Shown piece by piece: positions 31,836 through 36,205 of a stretch of DNA of 36,205 nt. The translations under genes and the position numbers were made by a program. The notes under the pieces were generated by a model. It was not told the origin of the DNA and did no database searches. It was given only the letters and a program-made list of their open reading frames with translations. Location: the NCBI GenBank assembly GCA_018056955.1, contig JAGPEQ010000020.1, forward strand, positions 1-36,205. Reading direction: 5' to 3'. Source of the stretch: Bacteroidales bacterium (GTDB lineage Bacteria; Bacteroidota; Bacteroidia; Bacteroidales; Tenuifilaceae). Numbering within the stretch: position 1 is the first letter of the stretch; every line of letters begins with the position of its first letter.

Positions 31836-33551
31836 TTAATCTTTACTTAGAGTGTATGTATAACTTAAAGTGCCATTAAAATCAATGGTTCTCTTGTTAG
31901 CCAATTCAATAGGATTATTCCTGTAAATAAAACTTAAATTCAGCGTTACCCTATGAACCTTTAAATGTGAAAAACCTCCTCCTACTCTAAAGGATAATAC
32001 CTCGCCCGTAAAATTTTTATTGCGATATGAAAGATTATATGAGACACTGCAATTTGAGGTAATCTTTTTATTAAGGAACGATTTTGATACTCCAATTACA
32101 GGACCTATCATTAGAAAGTTATCGGTTTTGCTAATAATATTGTAATTGCTAATTATTGTGCCATTAACCAATAAATTAATGGGGTTAAATGAATGTGTAT
32201 ACATAACCGAACCTTGATAATTGGATGAATTATCCAATGTAGAGTTACCCGCCTGCCTATTATTTGATTGTTGATACGATAGATTAAAATTTAATGACCT
32301 ACTCATTTCTTTATCGCTAACTGAGCCAAGAATAAAATTTCCATTAAGCATGGCCGACTGTGAAATCTGGGTAAAATTTAGTGTGTCTAAATTTTGGTAT
32401 GGGGATATATTATTAACACTCTCGAATGGGTTTCTAATAAAAGTATAAAAGGCCTGATTAGTATAACTGGTCGAAAAATTCATCTTTTCATTTGGAACAA
32501 AACTTATGTTTATACTGTTTAAAAGGTTACGGGACGAAGAAACTTTTTTCCTGTCAAGGTTATTCCTTTGCATGCCTATATTACCAGCAATATTCACTTT
32601 CCCTTTTAGCAACTGGTTGGTAAAAGTAACCGCAATATTCTCAAAATCATTATTTATGTAGTACGCGCCCAGAGTTGAATAGTTAGGGTCAACTCTTTCA
32701 TATGCTAAACCAATTGAATAGATAGAGCCTAAGTAGTTAACGCTTCCTTTCATAGCTTTCGAGAATGTAGTAGTCCCGTTCCGTTTTGATAAAAAGAAAG
32801 CACTACCCTTCTCAATCGACTCAGCATTTTCTTGTCGAGTATCGTTTGTCAATGAGTTGGCAGCAACCTCCGCTGAAACTTTAACTTTTTGAAATAAAGT
32901 CTTACTTAAATTTATTGTATAAACCATGTTGTCCTTTGGTTGCAAACCTAAGGAATCAGGGAATTCTGGGATACTGTTTAATATATCCCATGCCCTAAAC
33001 ACCCCTATTTCATAATTTGCGCCATCTTTGTTATAGCCAAATTTTGTTGCAAAACCTAATCGTTTGTAGTATGGATTTTGCCCAATTTTTGTTGAATCCC
33101 ACTCAACGCCCTTAACCAATCGCCCATACATTGCACTAAATTTTACTCCTAAATCAGGAGGTGCTAGTTCAATCCCTCCTCCTAAGAATTGATGACCGTT
33201 TAGGGAATAAGAAGAAAAAGACATTGAATTGTACCCAACATAGGCTTTAGCCCATTTGTATGAAGGTTGTGCTCCAAACTGATTAAAGTTAAATGGCTGA
33301 GAATAGTTTATTTGTTGGTTTGAATATGAAAATGAAAAAGGGAGTGCAATTCCATAAATCGATAGGTTTGCATTACCCGAAAGAAATAATGAATATGGAA
33401 CATATTCACCTATTTGACGGTAGCTTGAGTTTTGATTAAAACTAAAAGATCCTCCATAATCAAATGGTTTTTTATCTTTAAGCGTGGAAAAATCCTGTGC
33501 TATAGACTTTGAAAACAGAAAGATTAATAATAACAGTAAAAAACGATGCAT
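31836..33551 (-). CDS. Outer-membrane beta-barrel-like protein, function unknown
   Basis: A 571-aa protein with signal peptide MHRFLLLLLIFLFSKSIAQ and then strands alternating hydrophobic and polar residues, rich in Tyr, Phe, Ser and Asn. It ends in a strand-like FNGTLSYTYTLSKD. This is the look of a 20-plus-stranded outer-membrane barrel. It is too long for PorP/SprF (about 300 aa), the usual partner of SprB-type proteins, and I see none of the SprA features. It might anchor or export the large proteins encoded downstream (inference). The operon gaps are 7 nt to the preceding gene and 6 nt to the 1455-aa gene. Confidence 0.7.
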   Translation of the reverse strand: MHRFLLLLLIFLFSKSIAQDFSTLKDKKPFDYGGSFSFNQNSSYRQIGEYVPYSLFLSGNANLSIYGIALPFSFSYSNQQINYSQPFNFNQFGAQPSYKWAKAYVGYNSMSFSSYSLNGHQFLGGGIELAPPDLGVKFSAMYGRLVKGVEWDSTKIGQNPYYKRLGFATKFGYNKDGANYEIGVFRAWDILNSIPEFPDSLGLQPKDNMVYTINLSKTLFQKVKVSAEVAANSLTNDTRQENAESIEKGSAFFLSKRNGTTTFSKAMKGSVNYLGSIYSIGLAYERVDPNYSTLGAYYINNDFENIAVTFTNQLLKGKVNIAGNIGMQRNNLDRKKVSSSRNLLNSINISFVPNEKMNFSTSYTNQAFYTFIRNPFESVNNISPYQNLDTLNFTQISQSAMLNGNFILGSVSDKEMSRSLNFNLSYQQSNNRQAGNSTLDNSSNYQGSVMYTHSFNPINLLVNGTIISNYNIISKTDNFLMIGPVIGVSKSFLNKKITSNCSVSYNLSYRNKNFTGEVLSFRVGGGFSHLKVHRVTLNLSFIYRNNPIELANKRTIDFNGTLSYTYTLSKD

Positions 33552-33558
33552 TTTAAAT

Positions 33559-34497
33559 TTAATTTTTAATAATTTGGTAATTCATCTGATTGTTTAAAAA
33601 CCATTCTCTTGCTGTTATTAAAGCATTTTCATAACTTTCCACATTTAGGTCTCCACTGGGAAGTGTTTTTATTGGGAACCCATCAATGTAAGGGGCAATT
33701 AATTCTAATATTCGATATCCGCATAATATTGATACTTCTGAATCGGGGTTTGAAGACTCGCACAACTTTTCATCGGAAAAGATTTTTTCTACTATTAAAT
33801 CGTAAAGAACTTTTTGACGTGTATATATAAGATCTTTATAAATGTAATCGACTACATTGCTATTTAACTGAAGAGAATTAACTCTTTCTTTTAGATAATC
33901 TATCGATTCCTGCTCTCCCATTCTGGCAAGCGCTAAGTGTATAGCCCACCTATCTGATTTTTTTAAAGTCTCATCGCTTAACTTTCCTTTTATCTTATTT
34001 TTCAGCAAACTATCGTTTAAAGCACCTGCAACTAGAACTAATTCCTTTATACTTGATTTAACATTTTCTATATAATTTGCCAATAATCTTATGTCAGCGG
34101 AATCATAACAATTCTTATCAAATTTTTGTAATTGCAATATAGCATTATATAAATGGTTTGATGGTTTCCGCATTAATATACTTATGTATATATCAACGCC
34201 TGATTGCTTTACTGCCAGACTTGATTCTTTCCTAACTATTCTATTAACTAAGTTTAAAGCATTTTCAATGTTATTGGGATTGTTGTATAGAGTGTCGGAT
34301 AGCTTTAAATGCAAACATCGTAAAATTGCTATACTATCATCATAATTTTTTAATTTTTTCTTCAAAATACCAGTAGAAATTGCTTCGGAAAACTTTTCAC
34401 ACTTTTCTTTTCTTATAGACTGTGAATAGCTAACGAAAAAGAAGGGTATACTAAGTAATATTGTTATAAAAGCTTTTTTGATAAACCCTGTAATCAT
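33559..34497 (-). CDS. Exported alpha-helical protein, first gene of the surface operon
   Basis: A 312-aa protein I do not recognise. An N-terminal hydrophobic segment (KKAFITILLSIPFFFVSYSQ) is a probable signal peptide. The remainder is helical, rich in Lys/Leu/Glu. Segments such as DRWAIHLALARMGEQESIDYL recall HEAT-type helical repeats, but this is weak. No catalytic motif is seen. It is strongly AT-rich. Being first in the operon, it could be a periplasmic assembly or regulatory factor. Confidence 0.7.
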   Translation of the reverse strand: MITGFIKKAFITILLSIPFFFVSYSQSIRKEKCEKFSEAISTGILKKKLKNYDDSIAILRCLHLKLSDTLYNNPNNIENALNLVNRIVRKESSLAVKQSGVDIYISILMRKPSNHLYNAILQLQKFDKNCYDSADIRLLANYIENVKSSIKELVLVAGALNDSLLKNKIKGKLSDETLKKSDRWAIHLALARMGEQESIDYLKERVNSLQLNSNVVDYIYKDLIYTRQKVLYDLIVEKIFSDEKLCESSNPDSEVSILCGYRILELIAPYIDGFPIKTLPSGDLNVESYENALITAREWFLNNQMNYQIIKN

Positions 34498-34517
34498 AAT
34501 TGATACAATTAACAGTG

Positions 34518-34548
34518 CAATTTTAACGTATTTTTACAATTAGAACAA
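34518..34548 (-). promoter_or_regulatory. Candidate promoter of the seven-gene surface operon
   Basis: TTG (34548-34546), a 20-nt spacer and TAAAATTG (34525-34518) on the minus strand have one mismatch to TAnnTTTG. The start would be near 34512, about 15 nt before the ATG. No other candidate lies between the gene and the repeat region. Confidence 0.35.
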
Positions 34549-34851
34549 GGTGAAAATGTAATTTAGAATCTTTCTAATTATTTTTTTTTGAATATACCTT
34601 TATTAATGTTGTTTAGTTAAGGTAATTTATCATGTTGCGCGCAAGCGAAACATCACGCTATTGTGCTGAGTCCCGATTTATAGGGATAGGCTTCGCCGAA
34701 GCATCTCATTGCTCATTTCTCTTTAATCCTTTGAAGAGTTCCCACGACTTTGTTAGGGATGACAAAAACCCTATCTTCCTTTCTGCTCCCTTGTCATGCT
34801 GAGCTAGCCGAAGCATCGCTTTACCTTTAATCCATGTTGATTTTTTGGAAA

Positions 34852-34928
34852 CCGCTCTTTGCCATGCTTTTCCGTTGCGATGCAACGTTTGACACTTGCT
34901 CTTTGGCATATGCATTGCGTGCATCGCT
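34852..34928. repeat. GCTCTTTG hairpin repeat, copy 2
   Basis: It has the same arrangement as 61-137: GCTCTTTGCCATGC, then GTTGCGATGCAAC, then GCTCTTTGG, then ATTGCGTGCATCGC. Confidence 0.7.
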
Positions 34929-35010
34929 ATACATGTGGGAATAATCATGGTGTTACAAATATTACGCCCCTACGGGGCTAGAAGCGTTGTTCGTTGTTCG
35001 TGAAGCTATT

Positions 35011-35080
35011 GTAATGTTGAGCGCTAGCGAAACATCTCATGGGGTCGATTAGAGATCCTTCGCTACGCTCAGGATGACAA
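35011..35080. repeat. GTCAT-GAGC inverted-repeat element, copy 2
   Basis: Arms GTAATGTTGAGCGCTAGCGA and GAGATCCTTCGCTACGCTCA then GGATGACA are inverted repeats, homologous to 211-279. Confidence 0.7.
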
Positions 35081-35191
35081 ATGAAGTTATTCGTGTAAGT
35101 TGCTCGTTGTTCGTGGGAAACAACCTCACTCCCCAGCCCTATTCCCTGAGAGGGAATGGAGCGGAAGAAGCAAGCAGAGGCATAAAAGCCT

Positions 35192-35375
35192 GACCCAACA
35201 ATGGGTCGGGGGTGGAACGTGGCGGTGGGTCTAGAAAGCGATACCATATGAGCCACGCTGCAGGCGTGGCGAATAGTATCGCGTGGCAGTTCCACCCGCG
35301 GGGTACCCATCGGGTTGGGCTTTTCAGCCTTGATTTTCTTTGGTTCTTTCTTGTATCAAGACAAGAAAGAACGTG
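35192..35375. repeat. Nested fold-back element
   Basis: Several hairpins lie in series. GACCCA-ACAA-TGGGTC is at 35192-35207. A three-tier stem follows: GGGTGGAAC with GTTCCACCC (35210-35218/35289-35297), GCGATAC with GTATCGC (35238-35244/35276-35282) and GCCACGC with GCGTGGC (35252-35258/35264-35270). Then GTTCTTTCTTG with CAAGAAAGAAC (about 35343-35372) forms an 11-bp stem. No coding sequence is evident. It could be a mobile fold-back element or a non-coding RNA. Confidence 0.55.
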
Positions 35376-35380
35376 TGAAT

Positions 35381-35459
35381 CGCTCTTTGCAATGTCTTTC
35401 TGTTGCGATGCAACGCATCTGAATTGCTCTTTGGAAAAGTTGTTGCGTGCATCGCAAAA
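35381..35459. repeat. GCTCTTTG hairpin repeat, copy 3
   Basis: GCTCTTTGCAATG, then GTTGCGATGCAACGCA, then GCTCTTTGG, then GTTGCGTGCATCGCAA. This is the copy with the best-preserved inverted repeat. Confidence 0.7.
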
Positions 35460-35477
35460 TAATTTGAATATCTCAAT

Positions 35478-35499
35478 GCCCTGGGTTAAAACCCAGGGC
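35478..35499. repeat. Perfect 10-bp hairpin
   Basis: GCCCTGGGTT-AA-AACCCAGGGC. It is followed by a second small hairpin, GCCCTTTCAGGGC (35511-35523). Neither is next to a gene. Confidence 0.6.
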
Positions 35500-36070
35500 T
35501 AATGTGATTTGCCCTTTCAGGGCGATTTATGTGTGCGTCTAAAGACGATTGCTAACTAGTGAGTTCTTAAATCTTAAATTGAGATCCCTCGACTAGCTCG
35601 GAATGACAATAGAGTTGTAAATATTTCGTCCCTACGGGGCTAGAGACGGCGTTCGTTGTTCGTGTATCGTTGTTCGTGAATGCTACGTTATACTCTCTGT
35701 GCAACACGTGTTACACTGTGTAACTCTGTGATACTTGCTGTTGCTCGGTTCATGAGATGGTTGTCATGCTGAGTTAAGTCGAAGCATCTCTTTCCCCTTT
35801 TACTTTTATATGAAATCACTCGACTACGCTCGGGATGACAATATCATTGGCTCCCTAACTCCCTTTGTCATGTTGAGAGCAAGCGAAACATCTCATGGGG
35901 TAGATTAGAGATCCTTCGCTCCCCGCTAGGGCGGGACAGGCCGCGCAGGATGACAGGTATGTTTATTTTGTTAACTAAACGACATTGATACCTTTATATC
36001 TATTATGCTATAATGTTACATTAGGAATTGTTAGCAACTTTTTAAATCTATTAAGTTAGAAAGCAATTAT
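35500..36070. repeat. Repeat-rich spacer before the rRNA operon end
   Basis: It contains a single GAGAT...GATGACAA arm (35580-35607), a CCCTACGGGGC hairpin (about 35630-35641), TTCGTTGTTCGTG repeats (35650-35680), a diverged GTCAT element (35763-35841) and a third full GTCAT element (35866-35955). The right arm of the last is split by about 23 extra GC-rich bases. No gene is visible. Confidence 0.65.
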
Positions 36071-36074
36071 ACCA

Positions 36075-36108
36075 AAATAAAAAGCCCCGCGGGGTAATCC
36101 CGCGGGGC
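36075..36108 (-). terminator. Terminator of the rRNA operon
   Basis: On the minus strand GCCCCGCGGG-ATTAC-CCCGCGGGGC (10-bp GC-rich stem) is followed by TTTTTATTTTGG, directly after the 5S rRNA 3' end. Confidence 0.9.
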
Positions 36109-36112
36109 GTAA

Positions 36113-36205
36113 GGGGGGCGGCGACCTACTCTCCCGCTGTGACGCAGTACCATCGGCGCTGGCGGGCTTAACTGCCCTGTTCGGAATGGGAAGGGGTGAT
36201 CCCCG
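36113..36205 (-). rRNA. rrf: 5S ribosomal RNA, 3' portion (cut by the window edge)
   Basis: Read on the minus strand it contains the 5S hallmarks CCATTCCGAACAGGGCAGTTAAG, here broken as CCATTCCGAACAG then GGCAGTTAAG, followed by CGCCGATGGTACTGC and GGGAGAGTAGGTCGCCGCC. About 93 of roughly 110-115 nt are inside the window. The 5' end lies beyond 36205. It marks the distal end of an rRNA operon transcribed toward the window. Confidence 0.93.

Larger units (their letters stand above)
34560..35190. repeat. Composite intergenic repeat block (right copy)
   Basis: The region repeats the modules of 1-280 in the same order: CGAAGCATC half-elements (34690-34705, 34809-34816), the GCTCTTTG hairpin (34852-34928), the CCCCTACGGGG hairpin (34966-34978) and the GTCAT inverted repeat (35011-35080). 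Frames across it are accidental. No gene is present. Confidence 0.75.

Noticed and set aside
31836-33551. PorP/SprF partner of the SprB-repeat protein
   Set aside because: At 571 aa it is almost twice the family length, and its sequence features do not recall PorP/SprF. It is kept as an unassigned barrel.
34706-35502. Reading frames of 80-110 aa in the right-hand repeat block
   Set aside because: They run through hairpin repeats that recur elsewhere, on either strand, and have no protein-like composition.

Overview
The window looks like Bacteroidota chromosome, probably class Bacteroidia. It carries a type IX secretion (T9SS) C-terminal domain, SprB-type repeats, a Porin_10-like barrel and secreted lipoproteins. 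Shine-Dalgarno sequences are largely absent, while Bacteroidota promoters (TTG, a 16-20 base spacer, TAnnTTTG) recur. Everything except mutS, one candidate small RNA in the IS and some repeats lies on the minus strand. The right edge enters the 3' end of a 5S rRNA gene, so the window ends beside an rRNA operon.

Layout. 1-815: repeat block, then a structured minus-strand RNA candidate with its own terminator. 816-5351: mutS (+) converging on the cysteine operon cysE-cysK (-). That operon is preceded by a 28-codon Cys-rich leader peptide (three consecutive UGU codons) and a terminator/antiterminator pair, a textbook-looking attenuator. 5352-11592: housekeeping block gltX, mltF-like lytic transglycosylase and a large porin, each with a visible promoter, flanked on both sides by period-10 decamer arrays in opposite orientation. 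11593-13686: orphan 'toxin tip' cassette, namely a fragment of a metallopeptidase core fused to an NlpC/P60-like domain, then a lipoprotein. 13785-15003: a 1219-bp IS256-type (variant Zn-binding) element with an 8-bp target duplication, a -1 frame break in the transposase, and a promoter-terminator unit for a small RNA. 15317-34497: seven-gene minus-strand operon of exported proteins, with 6-56 nt between genes. In transcription order: helical secreted protein, outer-membrane barrel-like protein, 1455-aa surface protein, fibronectin-III protein, 1.8-kDa-scale (about 1800-residue) SprB-repeat/T9SS protein, 1305-aa FnIII/metallopeptidase protein with a C39-like cysteine-peptidase tip, and a lipoprotein. 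34560-36070: gene-free, dense intergenic repeats.

How it may work together (inference). The 1305-aa protein and the orphan cassette share about 300 bp of almost identical DNA. This stretch ends exactly at an acidic EEEEEGE junction, after which the sequences are unrelated, AT-rich cysteine-hydrolase domains. Each tip is followed within 7-10 nt by a different lipoprotein. That is the architecture of a polymorphic toxin/immunity locus with a silent downstream tip, and recombination across the shared core would replace the tip in frame. The upstream genes would then supply the surface or secretion apparatus. This is the best candidate here for an undescribed system; the cysteine attenuator is the cleanest regulatory finding.
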